DNA of 64,000 bases from Halorubrum sp. PV6 (GTDB lineage Archaea; Halobacteriota; Halobacteria; Halobacteriales; Haloferacaceae), in contig NZ_CP030064.1 in assembly GCF_003990725.2 (NCBI RefSeq), positions 2,108,001 to 2,172,000 on the forward strand, read 5' to 3'. The notes under the pieces are model-generated. The model made no database searches and was not told where the DNA came from. It saw only the letters and a list, made by a program, of their open reading frames with translations. Position 1 is the first letter of the stretch. Each line of letters starts with the position of its first letter. The position numbers were made by a program, and so were the translations under genes. Positions 34,709-43,763 of this stretch are shown here, piece after piece.

Positions 34709-35640
34709 CCCGCAGGGATCCGGTGAACCGCGCGCAGCGACGGCTCGACCGCCCCCCGCGCGAGCGGTTCGCCACCCGTGCGCTCGCGTTCGAGAGCGAC
34801 GGTGACACCTGTCGCGGCACGCTGTACCTCCCCGGCGGCGACGGCGAGGACCCCCCGGTCGTCGTGATGGCGCCGGGACTGGGCGCGGAGCGGAGTTTCG
34901 GCTACCCGGCCGTCGCAGAGCGGTTCGCCGACGCCGGCTACGCCGCGTTCCTCTTCGACTACCGCGGGTTCGGGGCGTCCGACGGCGACGCACAACTCGT
35001 CGACCCCGCGGGCCAGCGCGCCGACTACGCGGCCGCGATCGACCGCGTTCGCCGGGTCGACGAAATCGGCCGCGATCTGGCGTTATGGGGCGCGTCGCTG
35101 TCGGCCGCGCACGTCCTCACGCTCGCGGCGGAGCGGCGCGACGTCGACGCCGTGATCGGTGCTGTCCCCATGCTCGACGGGCGGGCGATCGCTCGGCGCC
35201 GCGGCGGGCGGTACCTCGCGCGCTCGGCGGCCGCCGGCGTTCGCGACCTGCTCGGCCACCGGGTCGGTCGCGGGCGGACGGTCCCGATCGTCGGCGGAAG
35301 CGAGGAGCTGGCGGCGATCACGGAGCCGGGGACGAAGCGGAAGTACCTCGACCTGGTCGACCGGGAGTCGGCGTGGCGCAACGAGACGCCCGCGCGGACG
35401 CTGCTCAACGTGGCGAACTACCGACCGGTAACGCGGCTCGGACAGATCCGCGCGCCGACGCTGCTTCTGGCCGGAACCGACGACGCCATCGTCGACAGCG
35501 AGGCGGTCGTCGACGCGGGCGAAACGCTGTCTCGCGGCACCGTCGTCACCATGCCGGCCGACCACTTCTCGCCGTTCGGCGCCGACTTCACGCCGGCGAT
35601 CGGCCACCAGTTGTCCTTCCTCGCGGACGCGCTCGACTGA
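34705..35640 (+). CDS. Alpha/beta hydrolase
   Basis: 311 residues from a GTG at 34705 overlapping the previous stop. Hydrolase fold: VVVMAPGLGAERSFG oxyanion/HG-type loop, YAAFLFDYRGFGASDGD, nucleophile-elbow region LALWGASLSAAHVLTLAAE (G-x-S-x-S, nucleophile Ser), acid in LLLAGTDDAIVD, and catalytic His in MPADHFSPF. It belongs to the dienelactone-hydrolase/xylan-esterase-like branch. Substrate unknown; probably an esterase or peptidase-type enzyme. Confidence 0.88.
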   Translation: MTRRDPVNRAQRRLDRPPRERFATRALAFESDGDTCRGTLYLPGGDGEDPPVVVMAPGLGAERSFGYPAVAERFADAGYAAFLFDYRGFGASDGDAQLVDPAGQRADYAAAIDRVRRVDEIGRDLALWGASLSAAHVLTLAAERRDVDAVIGAVPMLDGRAIARRRGGRYLARSAAAGVRDLLGHRVGRGRTVPIVGGSEELAAITEPGTKRKYLDLVDRESAWRNETPARTLLNVANYRPVTRLGQIRAPTLLLAGTDDAIVDSEAVVDAGETLSRGTVVTMPADHFSPFGADFTPAIGHQLSFLADALD

Positions 35641-35703
35641 GCCGGCGGGCGCGCGGCCGCCCCGCGCTCCATTCTTAAGTGCTCGCGCCCCGGAGACGCG
35701 GCT

Positions 35704-36015
35704 ATGACCGCGATTGCGCTGTTGAGCGTCGCACCGGTGATCGAGGGGAGCATGGCCGACGAGGTCGCGGCGGCCGTCGCCGCGCTCGACGCGTTCGACG
35801 TGAGCTACGAGACGAACCCGATGGGGACCGTGATCGAAGCCGACGACGCGGAGACGCTGTTCGCGGCGGCCGCGGCCGCCCACGAGGCCGTCGACGGCGA
35901 CCGCGTTTCCACGGTCTTAAAAATAGACGACAAGCGGACCGCGGAGACGACCGCTGCGGAGAAAGTCGAGGCCGTCGAGGAGCGCCTCGGCCGGCCGGCG
36001 AAGCGGGAGCGGTGA
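35704..36015 (+). CDS. MTH1187 family thiamine-binding protein
   Basis: 103 residues. Small ferredoxin-like family (formerly DUF77): IALLSVAPVIEGSMADEVAAAV, FDVSYETNPMGTVIEA and VSTVLKIDDKR are all family-typical. MTH1187-type proteins bind a thiamine-like ligand and form tetramers; the physiological role is unclear. A TTCTTAAG element about 28 bases upstream supports the ATG at 35704. It follows the hydrolase gene on the same strand but has its own promoter. Confidence 0.9.
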   Translation: MTAIALLSVAPVIEGSMADEVAAAVAALDAFDVSYETNPMGTVIEADDAETLFAAAAAAHEAVDGDRVSTVLKIDDKRTAETTAAEKVEAVEERLGRPAKRER

Positions 36016-36055
36016 GCGTCGGTCGCCGTCGCACCGCCCCGATAGGGGACGCCGA

Positions 36056-36757
36056 TCAGACCGCGTCGACGGCGACCGACCCGCCGGCGGTCGCGTCCCC
36101 GGCGGGGTTCTCCACGGTCAGGTCGACCGTGGTCGTTCGGACGACGGTCACCTCCTCGCCGCTGCCCGCGACGTCGGCGCGGAACACCACGTCGAGCGTC
36201 GTCGTCGCCGTCTCGCCGCCGGAGAGGTCCGTCGCCGAGAGCGTCTCGGTCGTCACCGCGTCGCCGCGGGCCGTCGCGTCGACGCGCTCGAAGGCGGCGG
36301 TGAGGCCGCCGTCGACCGCGCCGAACTCGGGCGGAGCGTCCGAGGGCGTGTCGGCGCCGTCGCCGTCGAGGCCGCGCACCGAGGCCACGTCGCCGGGCGT
36401 CGCTGCCGGGTCGCTCGCCGAGAGCGTCTCGCGGTACACCTCGTCGACACCGGCCTCGCTCCCCACGGCGAGCGTGAGGGTCACGCGCTCGACGCCGGCC
36501 GAGAAGTCGGTCCACGACACGTCGACCGTCGGCGAGAGGTAGACCGATTCGATCAGCCCGTCGTTGCTGGTGACCGTCGGGGCGTCGCCCGCCTCGAAGG
36601 CCGCCGGATCGCCGTCGACGGCGGCCGCCGGTCGGCTCGCGGTTGCGAGCGCGCCGACCCCGGCGAGCGCGGCGCCCGCCGTGGCGGCGACGCCGCCGAG
36701 GACCGACCGCCGCGTCGTCGTTCGCTGTTCGTCGTCGGTGGCTGCGTGGCTCGTCAT
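36056..36757 (-). CDS. Tat-exported protein of unknown function
   Basis: 233 residues with a classical twin-arginine leader: TTTRRSVLGGVAATAGAAL then ASRPAAA before the mature part. The mature domain is acidic, beta-rich and ends SVAVDAV, without a lipobox or C-terminal anchor. It has Thr/Val-rich strands such as VERVTLTLAVGS and TATTTLDVVF. No recognised family; resembles halophile surface or periplasmic-like beta-sandwich proteins. It is convergent with the thiamine-binding protein gene. Confidence 0.75.
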   Translation of the reverse strand: MTSHAATDDEQRTTTRRSVLGGVAATAGAALAGVGALATASRPAAAVDGDPAAFEAGDAPTVTSNDGLIESVYLSPTVDVSWTDFSAGVERVTLTLAVGSEAGVDEVYRETLSASDPAATPGDVASVRGLDGDGADTPSDAPPEFGAVDGGLTAAFERVDATARGDAVTTETLSATDLSGGETATTTLDVVFRADVAGSGEEVTVVRTTTVDLTVENPAGDATAGGSVAVDAV

Positions 36758-36832
36758 CCCGACGCGGAGTGGCCGCGGTATGCGTGATAAGGAGTCGTCG
36801 GGGACGCGGGGAAAGGAGCGGGGCCGTCCGAC

Positions 36833-38341
36833 CTATCCTTTGATGTTACACACCGGGAACGTCCGCGCGACCTTGTCGCCGATCCCGAGGTCGTCGCTGA
36901 CGCGGATCACCTCGTCGATGTCCTTGTAGACGCCGGGCGCCTCCTCGGCGATGGTGGCGCCGGACTGTGCTTTCACGTATATCTGCTGGCCGGCTTCGAG
37001 GTCGTCTTGCACGTCGCCGCCCCAGAACTCCTGTTTCGCCTGCGTCCGGCTCATGAGCCGGCCGGCGCCGTGAGCGGTCGAGCCGAAGGACACCGACATC
37101 GACTCGTCGCCACCGCGAAGCACGTACGAGCCCGCCCCCATGCTGCCGGGGATGATGACGGGTTGGCCCACGTCGCGGTACACGGCCGGCACCGCCTCGT
37201 TCCCGGCGGGGAACGCGCGGGTGGCGCCCTTGCGGTGGACGTACACCTCTCGGTCGGCCCGGTCGACCGCCTCGTCGCCGACCGCGGGCCGGCCCGCCTC
37301 GTCGACGCCGACCTCGTGGACCTCTTTTTTCGCGATGTTGTGGGCCACGTCGTACAGCAGCTCCATCCCGAGGTCGGCTATCGGGTCGGCGTCGAACACC
37401 TCGCCGAACGTCTCGCGGGCCTGATGGGTGATGAGCTGGCGGTTCACCCACGCGAAGTTGATGCAGGCGCCCATCGCGCCGTAGTACTCCTCGGCCAGCT
37501 CGGAGCCGGCCGGCGCGGCCGCGAGCTCCTTGTCGGGGAGTTCGTCGAGCAAGTCGCCGTGTTCCTTCTCGATCCGCCGGAGGTAGTCGTTGCAGGTCTG
37601 GTGGCCGAGCCCGCGGCTCCCGCAGTGGATCAGGACGACGATGCCGTCCTCCGCGAGCCCGTACGCCTCGGCCACGTCCTCGCGGAACACGTCCGTGACC
37701 CGTTGCACCTCTAAGAAGTGGTTCCCGGAGCCGAGCGACCCCATCTGGTTGCGGCCGCGGTCCATCGCCTTCTGTGAGACGTACTCCGGTCGCGCGTCGG
37801 GCCGTCGCCCCTCGTCCTCACAGCGCGCGAGGTCGCTTTCGATCCCGTACCCCTCCTCGACCGCCCACTCGACGCCGCGTTCGAGGGCGCCCTCGATGGC
37901 GTCGGCGTCGCCGTCGATGACGCCGCCCCCGCCGAGGCCGGAGGGGACAGCCTCGAACAGCGCGTCGACGAGCTCCGCCTCGCGGCCGCGCACGTCGTCG
38001 TAGGTGAGGTTCGTCCGGACCATCCGAACCCCGCAGTTGATGTCGTAGCCGACCGCTCCGGGCGAAATACAGCCGTTTCGGGCGTCGATGGCGCCGACGC
38101 CGCCGACGGGGAAGCCGTACCCCTGGTGGCCGTCCGGCATACAGAGCGCGGGCTCGACCATCCCCGGAAGGTGGGTCGCATTTTTGAGCTGTTGCAGCGA
38201 GTCGTCGTCGCCGATCGCTTCGAGCAGCGACTCGCTGGCGAGCACTCGCGCGGGGACGTTCATGTCGCCCTCGCGGGGGATCTCCCAGACGTGGTCGCGG
38301 ACCTTCTCTAACCGGATCCCGTCGAACTCGCGCGTGGTCAT
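36833..38341 (-). CDS. rtcB: tRNA-splicing ligase RtcB
   Basis: 502 residues. Joins tRNA halves after archaeal intron excision using GTP. Signature motifs: DINCGVRMVRTNL with the metal Cys, MGSLGSGNHFLEVQ, HCGSRGLGHQ and the guanylylated His in STAHGAGRLMSRTQA. The protein is continuous, with no intein. The archease gene follows on the same strand, separated by 92 bases, matching their partnership as activator and ligase. Confidence 0.96.
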   Translation of the reverse strand: MTTREFDGIRLEKVRDHVWEIPREGDMNVPARVLASESLLEAIGDDDSLQQLKNATHLPGMVEPALCMPDGHQGYGFPVGGVGAIDARNGCISPGAVGYDINCGVRMVRTNLTYDDVRGREAELVDALFEAVPSGLGGGGVIDGDADAIEGALERGVEWAVEEGYGIESDLARCEDEGRRPDARPEYVSQKAMDRGRNQMGSLGSGNHFLEVQRVTDVFREDVAEAYGLAEDGIVVLIHCGSRGLGHQTCNDYLRRIEKEHGDLLDELPDKELAAAPAGSELAEEYYGAMGACINFAWVNRQLITHQARETFGEVFDADPIADLGMELLYDVAHNIAKKEVHEVGVDEAGRPAVGDEAVDRADREVYVHRKGATRAFPAGNEAVPAVYRDVGQPVIIPGSMGAGSYVLRGGDESMSVSFGSTAHGAGRLMSRTQAKQEFWGGDVQDDLEAGQQIYVKAQSGATIAEEAPGVYKDIDEVIRVSDDLGIGDKVARTFPVCNIKG

Positions 38342-38433
38342 GTCCGGGGTTCAGCGCGGGGAGGCAAAGGGCGTTGCGTCAGCGGGCGGGCGTCAAACGG
38401 CGGTCCGTCAACGGGTGAGAGGCCATCCAGCGC

Positions 38434-38880
38434 TCACACGTCGAAGACGACGTACGCGTACCAGTCGCCGTCCCGGCGTTCCAGCGTCATCTCCGAGTAG
38501 GTGACCGCCTTGATCTCGCGGGCCGCGACGTCGCCGAGGGGGACTCCACGCGCCGTCGCGTCGACGGTCCAGGTCGCTCCGTCGGCCGGTGCAGGGTCGG
38601 TCGGCGTCGAATCGTCGGGACCGCTAATCGCACACCGGTGGCCAGCGGGGAGAACGAGTCGCACGTCGCGCTCGTAGATCAGCTGATCGAGGTAATCGAA
38701 GAGGAGCGCCTCGCGGCTCTCGGCGCTCACCGTCGTCTCGAACCGTTCGCCGGTCTTGGGGACCGCGTCGAAACTCGCCGCGGTGAGCCCGTCGGCGACC
38801 GCCTCGAACAGCGCGTCGAGGGTCGGCGCGGTCGCCTCGACGGCGACGTCTGCCGTGTGATCGCGGAGGGCGAAACTCAT
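38434..38880 (-). CDS. Archease, RtcB activator
   Basis: 148 residues. Archease stimulates RtcB guanylylation and broadens NTP use. Family marks: RDHTADVAVEATAPTLDALF start with the metal-type Asp, LLFDYLDQLIYERDVR, and the C-terminal IKAVTYSEMTLERRDGDWY. A halophile-specific insertion rich in Asp/Pro (around residues 92-102) interrupts the core. ATG at 38880 overlaps the DUF502 gene's stop (ATGA). Confidence 0.94.
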   Translation of the reverse strand: MSFALRDHTADVAVEATAPTLDALFEAVADGLTAASFDAVPKTGERFETTVSAESREALLFDYLDQLIYERDVRLVLPAGHRCAISGPDDSTPTDPAPADGATWTVDATARGVPLGDVAAREIKAVTYSEMTLERRDGDWYAYVVFDV

Positions 38881-39698
38881 CGATCGTCTCCTCGGTCGTC
38901 CGGCGTGAGGCGCTCGTCGCCCGACCCGTCGTAGTCGTCGTCGGGGCGTTTCGCGGCGTCGGACATCGAGGAGTGGTACGAGCCGATTCGCCCCTCGCGT
39001 CCGGCGTCGCGGATCTGGTCCGGCGAGACGCCCTCGGCCTCGCCGGCCGCGCGTTCGAGCGCGACCCCGCTCGTCACCAGCGCCCGGATCCCCTCCTCGA
39101 CGGTCAGGTCGACCTCGACGATCCGGCGTTCGGGGACGAAGAGGACGTGACCGCCCATCACCGGGTTCGGCGCCATCGGCATGAACAGCGTCCGCATCGA
39201 CCCGCCTTCGGCCGGGGCGGCGACCGCGTCCGGCGTCTCGCTCGTGACGAACGCGAGCGTGTACACCTCCTCGGTGGGGAACTCGACGAGGACGACCTCT
39301 TGGAAGTTCCCGCTGTCCGACTCCAACATGGCGTCGCTCATCTGCCGGAACCCCTGGTAGACGGAGCCGACGCCCGGAATCTGCTCGATGGCGTAGTCGG
39401 CGTAGTCGACCGCGCGCTGGCCGTGTCGCGTCGACTCGACGACGACGCCGATGACGAGTATCGACGCGACGAAGACGACCGGCGTCGCGACCTCGATGGC
39501 GACCCGGCGACCGACGGGGAGCGTCTCGGCCGGAAACGCCGACGCGACCACCGACGAGAACGCGTTCAGGTAGTTGTAGATCGCGTTGAACACCACGCCG
39601 AGCACCGCCAGCGTGATCACGGAGGGGACGATGACGGCGACGCCGGTCAGAAACGAGCGGCGGAGCCGGTCCCGGCCCACCGGCGACGGGTCGATCAT
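38877..39698 (-). CDS. DUF502 family membrane protein
   Basis: 273 residues from ATG at 39698. Two membrane segments (SFLTGVAVIVPSVITLAVLG and VVFVASILVIGVVVES) then a soluble domain with the DUF502 marks IPGVGSVYQGFRQMSDAML, VVLVEFPTEEVYTLAFVT and FMPMAPNPVMGGHVLFVP. Function unknown; C-terminal tail is acidic and disordered. It overlaps the archease start by four bases, suggesting an RNA-ligase/membrane protein operon, though a functional link is unproven. Confidence 0.88.
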   Translation of the reverse strand: MIDPSPVGRDRLRRSFLTGVAVIVPSVITLAVLGVVFNAIYNYLNAFSSVVASAFPAETLPVGRRVAIEVATPVVFVASILVIGVVVESTRHGQRAVDYADYAIEQIPGVGSVYQGFRQMSDAMLESDSGNFQEVVLVEFPTEEVYTLAFVTSETPDAVAAPAEGGSMRTLFMPMAPNPVMGGHVLFVPERRIVEVDLTVEEGIRALVTSGVALERAAGEAEGVSPDQIRDAGREGRIGSYHSSMSDAAKRPDDDYDGSGDERLTPDDRGDDR

Positions 39699-39931
39699 TA
39701 CCGGATGCAAGACCGAGCGCGACAAAACGCTTCCGTCGCTTCCGCGAGACGCCGACCGACCCCCGAGCGACGCCGGCGAGGCTCGACGCATCGACCTCCG
39801 TGCTCCCGTCTCGCGTCGCACAGCGCACCCCGTCTCGCACCGCCAGCCCATCCCATCTCGCACCGCCAGCCGGTCGCAACCGTCCCCGGTGGCGGTGGAG
39901 TTATATTCCGCTGGCGTGTTACGTTGCTGCA

Positions 39932-40405
39932 GTGAGCGTCAACGTGGAGAAACGGACGGATCCGCCCGGCCAGGCCGACCACGCCACGGACGCGTGGAAC
40001 CTCAAAGAGCGGATCCACGCCGACGAGGGGGTCCTCCGGCAGCGCCGAGGGTTCTTCGTCGACGCCTACCGTCGCTCCACGACACACCTGCTCGTCGAAA
40101 GCGACGAAATCGTCGCGTTCGCCTCCGTGCGCCGGGACGGGTACATTCTCTTCTTGGCCGTCCACCCCGACCACCGAGGGCGCGGCCACGCCGAGCGGCT
40201 CATCGCCGACGTGGCCGAGGACCACCGCTCCGTCACCTGCCACGCCCGCACGACCAACACCCGCGCGCTCGGCTTCTACGAGCATCTGGGCTTCGAGGTC
40301 GTCCGCCGGATCAACGACTACTACGAGGACGGCGGCGACGCCTACTACCTCAAACTCGGCGGCGACTCGCTCCGCAAGCGCCTCTCCGACTTCGTGGGCC
40401 GGTAG
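39932..40405 (+). CDS. GNAT family N-acetyltransferase
   Basis: 157 residues. GTG start at 39932 chosen because a GTTATATTCC TATA-like element lies about 28 bases upstream and the N-terminus then begins at the acetyltransferase domain. Acetyl-CoA loop: LFLAVHPDHRGRGHAERLI; C-terminal motif NTRALGFYEHLGFEVVRR. Likely acetylates a protein or small amine; substrate unknown. Diverges from the DUF502 operon. Confidence 0.85.
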   Translation: MSVNVEKRTDPPGQADHATDAWNLKERIHADEGVLRQRRGFFVDAYRRSTTHLLVESDEIVAFASVRRDGYILFLAVHPDHRGRGHAERLIADVAEDHRSVTCHARTTNTRALGFYEHLGFEVVRRINDYYEDGGDAYYLKLGGDSLRKRLSDFVGR

Positions 40406-40482
40406 GCGCGCGGCGGCGTGGCGACTCGCTCGGAACCGTCGGAATCGATAGCCATTAGCACGCGCCGCGAGGACAGTCGGCC

Positions 40483-41706
40483 ATGACGGAACCCACTCCC
40501 GCGTCGCTGGCGGACCGCGTCCGCGAGGGCGACGTCCGCTTCCACGCGCTCGAAGAGCACGCCGACACCGACACCGCCGCGGCGGCCAGACGCCTGCTCG
40601 TCGCCGAGACGGCCGACGCCGACGTGGACGCCGTCGGCGAGTACGCGTTCGACGCGGCCGACGTCCACGGCTCGAACATCGAGAACATGATCGGGGCCGT
40701 GCAGGTCCCGATGGGCGTCGCCGGCCCGGTCGCGGTGAACGGCGGCGCGCTCTCGGGCGAGCGCTACCTCCCGATGGCGACCACGGAGGGCGCGTTGGTC
40801 GCCTCCATCAACCGCGGCTGCTCGGTCGTCAACGACGCCGGCGGAGCGACCGCACGCGTCACGAAAAGCGGGATGACCCGCGCGCCCGTCTTCCGCGTCG
40901 CCGACGTGGCCGAGGCGGAGGCGCTCGTCTCGTGGGTGCGCGACAACGAGGAGACGCTGCGGGACGCGGCCGAATCGACGACGAGCCACGGCGAACTGCT
41001 CGACGTGACGCCGTACGTCGTCGGCAACAACGTCTACCTCCGATTCCGGTACGACACGAAGGACGCGATGGGGATGAACATGGTCACCATCGCGACACGC
41101 GAGGCGTGCGACGCGATCGAAGCCGAGACGGACGCCTCGCTCGTCGCGCTGTCTGGGAACCTCTGTTCCGACAAGAAGCCGGCCGCGGTCAACGCGGTCG
41201 AGGGGCGCGGGCGCTCCGTGACCGCCGACGTGACGATCCCCCGCGAGGTCGTCGAAGACCGGCTGCACACCACCCCCGAGTCGATAGCCGAGATCAACAC
41301 CCGCAAGAACCTCGTCGGCTCCGCGAAGGCGGGCGGGCTCGGCTTCAACGCCCACGTCGCCAACGCGGTCGCCGCGATGTTCCTCGCCACCGGCCAGGAC
41401 GAGGCGCAGGTCGTCGAGGGAGCGAACGCGATCACGACCGCGGAGACGACGCCCGAAGGCGGGTTGTACCTCTCCGTGTCGATAGCGAGCCTCGAAGTCG
41501 GCACCGTCGGCGGCGGGACGAAACTTCCGACGCAGGCCGCCGGCCTAGAGATCCTCGGGGTCCGCGGCGGCGGCGACCCGGCCGGGAGCAACGGCGACGC
41601 GCTCGCGGAAGCGATCGCGGTCGGCGCGCTCGCCGGCGAACTCTCGCTGCTCGCGGCGCTCGGCTCCAGACACCTCTCGTCGGCGCACGCCGACCTCGGG
41701 CGATAA
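40483..41706 (+). CDS. hmgA: 3-hydroxy-3-methylglutaryl-CoA reductase (NADPH)
   Basis: 407 residues. Rate-limiting enzyme of the mevalonate pathway feeding archaeal isoprenoid lipids; class I. Motifs: ENMIGAVQVPMGVAGP, catalytic Glu in TTEGALVASINRG, DAMGMNMVTIATREA, GNLCSDKKPAAVNAVEGRG (catalytic Lys), and a C-terminal HLSSAHADLGR with the catalytic His. It is the target of statins, which is why this gene confers mevinolin resistance when overexpressed in halophiles. Monocistronic. Confidence 0.97.
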   Translation: MTEPTPASLADRVREGDVRFHALEEHADTDTAAAARRLLVAETADADVDAVGEYAFDAADVHGSNIENMIGAVQVPMGVAGPVAVNGGALSGERYLPMATTEGALVASINRGCSVVNDAGGATARVTKSGMTRAPVFRVADVAEAEALVSWVRDNEETLRDAAESTTSHGELLDVTPYVVGNNVYLRFRYDTKDAMGMNMVTIATREACDAIEAETDASLVALSGNLCSDKKPAAVNAVEGRGRSVTADVTIPREVVEDRLHTTPESIAEINTRKNLVGSAKAGGLGFNAHVANAVAAMFLATGQDEAQVVEGANAITTAETTPEGGLYLSVSIASLEVGTVGGGTKLPTQAAGLEILGVRGGGDPAGSNGDALAEAIAVGALAGELSLLAALGSRHLSSAHADLGR

Positions 41707-41736
41707 AAAGGTGGACGCGAGCGACGACTCCCTCCC

Positions 41737-42054
41737 TCAGTCCGACCAGGCGGCACAGTCCGCACGCAGCGCCTCGCGGCCGGCGTCCGTGACCCGGAAC
41801 ACCGCCTCGTCGGTGGCTCGTTCGACGAGTCCCGCGTCGGCGAGCGCGTCCAGCCGCGACTCCACGTGGTCGACGTACAGGCCCGTGTTGCTCGCGACGA
41901 ACGCGGGGTAATCGGTCCCCACGTCGTCGAGGTACGCGATCACTCGTTCGTCGGTGCGGGTGAGCGCGACCGAGGAAGGGTCCGACTCACCGCCGTCGTC
42001 GCGCGACTCGTCCGCCGTTGAGCCGAACGTCGGCGCGTCTGACGCGGGGGGCAT
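41737..42054 (-). CDS. Winged-helix DNA-binding protein
   Basis: 105 residues from ATG at 42054; TATA at 42073-42085 is 24 bases upstream, ruling out longer versions. A disordered Ser/Asp start is followed by a winged helix: LTRTDERVIAYLDDVGTDYP, VASNTGLYVDHVESRLDALA as the recognition helix, and DAGLVERATDEAVFRVTDAG as the wing. It resembles haloarchaeal PhiH1-repressor-like or MarR-type regulators. Target unknown; could act on hmgA or cofH nearby. Confidence 0.8.
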   Translation of the reverse strand: MPPASDAPTFGSTADESRDDGGESDPSSVALTRTDERVIAYLDDVGTDYPAFVASNTGLYVDHVESRLDALADAGLVERATDEAVFRVTDAGREALRADCAAWSD

Positions 42055-42072
42055 ATCCGTGATAACGGGTGC

Positions 42073-42085
42073 CAATATAAAGAAA
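42073..42085 (-). promoter_or_regulatory. TATA box of the winged-helix gene
   Basis: CAATATAAAGAAA as printed on the plus strand, TTTCTTTATATTG on the coding strand, 24 bases before the ATG at 42054. Confidence 0.65.
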
Positions 42086-42140
42086 ACGTTGCCGGTTCTC
42101 GCGAGTTGAGAGTCCAAACGGAGCCGACGCGCAGGGCCGA

Positions 42141-43565
42141 TCAGTCGTCGGCGTCCGCTGACCCGGCGCTCGGTGGCTCGCTTTTCGGGGGCTGCGAGAC
42201 CATCGGCGTTCCGTCGGCTCGCGGCCCGAGTCGCGGGCCGTGCGGCCCGTTTTCAGGGTCGATCCGGCGACGGGTTCGGTAGTCAGTCGAGCGCTCGACC
42301 GGAGTCCGACCGATGGCCGTGATCATGTCGACGTAGTCCTCGAACGACCGGAACTCGCCGTACTCGCCGCCGGCGCGTTTGGTTATCTCCTCGGAGAGGA
42401 TGGTCCCCATGAAGTCGTCCGCGCCGCAGTTGAGGAGTTTCAGCCCGTGGGCGTCGCCGGATTTGACCCACGAGGCCTGCACGTGATCGATGTTGTCCAA
42501 GAAGAGGCGCGCAACGGCGACCACCAACTCGTCTTCGTCGCGGGAGGGGCCGGACTCGACGACGCCGTGGCGGTAGAGCGGCGTGTTCTGGTGGATAAAG
42601 GAGAGGGGAACGAACTCCGTGATTCCGCCCGTCCGGTCTTGCAGATCGCGGATTACTTTTAAATGCTCCGCGCGGTGAGCCACCGTCTCGACGTGGCCGT
42701 ACATCATCGTCGACGTGGTGTCGAGGCCGGCCGCCATCGCGCCCTCCATCGCCGCGACCCAGTCGTCGGTGCGGATCTTGCCGGGACAGATCACGTCGCG
42801 AACCTCGTCGACGAGGATTTCGGCGGCGGTGCCGGGCGCGGAGTCGAGGCCGGCGGCCGCGAGTTCGCGGTAGACGCGCTCGTAGTCCCAGTCGGTGCCG
42901 CGGGCGGCGTGGTACGCCTCCTCGGGCGTCATCGAGTGGAGGTGGACCCCGCCGACCGACATCGCCTCGATTTGCTCGACGTAGGTCCCCGGATCCGTCG
43001 CGTATCGCTCGGGCGGCTTGTAGTTCACCGCGCTCTCGGGGTCGTCGTACGACCGGAGTATCTCGTGGTGCTCCTCGTTTAAGGCGAGCGCGGGGTGGAG
43101 CCCCGACACCGAACACACCTCGTAGACCCCCATATCGAGGGCGTCCTCAACGACGGCGCGGGACTCGGCGGGCGTCTTCGTGAACCCCGCGTGGTCGGCG
43201 TCGCTGTCGGCCTCGAAGGCGTGCGCCGAGTCCTTGAAGTTACAGAACAGACAGCCGGTGTTGCAGGCGGTGGTGACGTTGTTGTTGAGGTTGGCGACGA
43301 ACGTGACCTCGTCGCCGACCTCCTCGCGGCGCCGGCGGTCGGCCAGTTCGAGGACGCGCTCTTTCCGAACCGGGTCGATGCCCGCGGTGTCCGTCCCGGT
43401 GGCGAGCAGTTCGGTCGCGTCGTCGACGGTGAGTCGGTCGCCGGCGCGGGCCGCAGCGAGCGCGTTCTCGAACGACTGGTCGGTCGACGGCTCGGCGAAG
43501 CCGAACTCGCCGTCGAGGGCGGCGGCGTCGCGGTCGGTCGCCTCGGGGTCCCGCGCCGGATTCAT
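42141..43565 (-). CDS. cofH: FO synthase subunit 2 (CofH)
   Basis: 474 residues from ATG at 43565 (a GTG one codon before is possible). Radical SAM enzyme that, with CofG, builds the deazaflavin ring of F420 from a flavin precursor and tyrosine. The Fe-S cluster Cys triad is in CNTGCLFCNF; later segments GLDTTSTMMYGHVETV and YRHGVVESGPSRDEDEL are family-like. A Pro/Ser tail ends the protein. It lies next to PAN with a paired 26-bp direct repeat in the gap; a GTAAAAGCGGG element precedes it. Confidence 0.93.
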   Translation of the reverse strand: MNPARDPEATDRDAAALDGEFGFAEPSTDQSFENALAAARAGDRLTVDDATELLATGTDTAGIDPVRKERVLELADRRRREEVGDEVTFVANLNNNVTTACNTGCLFCNFKDSAHAFEADSDADHAGFTKTPAESRAVVEDALDMGVYEVCSVSGLHPALALNEEHHEILRSYDDPESAVNYKPPERYATDPGTYVEQIEAMSVGGVHLHSMTPEEAYHAARGTDWDYERVYRELAAAGLDSAPGTAAEILVDEVRDVICPGKIRTDDWVAAMEGAMAAGLDTTSTMMYGHVETVAHRAEHLKVIRDLQDRTGGITEFVPLSFIHQNTPLYRHGVVESGPSRDEDELVVAVARLFLDNIDHVQASWVKSGDAHGLKLLNCGADDFMGTILSEEITKRAGGEYGEFRSFEDYVDMITAIGRTPVERSTDYRTRRRIDPENGPHGPRLGPRADGTPMVSQPPKSEPPSAGSADADD

Positions 43566-43686
43566 CACCTTTCACTCCCCGTCCGACGGGTAAAAGCGGG
43601 ACGGTCACGGCACTCGCTGGCCCGTCGCGTCCGGAGCGCGGTCGCTCCCGCCCGCCAACGCGCCGCCGTCCGTGAGTTGCGGTGGA

Positions 43687-43735
43687 TCATCCGAGAGAAG
43701 CGTCGTTATCGGTCATCCGGGAGAAGCGTCGGTAC
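43687..43735. repeat. Two-copy 26-bp direct repeat upstream of cofH
   Basis: TCATCCGAGAGAAGCGTCGT begins at 43687 and TCATCCGGGAGAAGCGTCGG at 43713, a spacing of 26 bases. The pair sits 120-165 bases before the cofH start and just past the PAN stop codon. Confidence 0.75.
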
Positions 43736-43763
43736 GTCCGCTTCGGGCCGCCGACCGGCCCGG

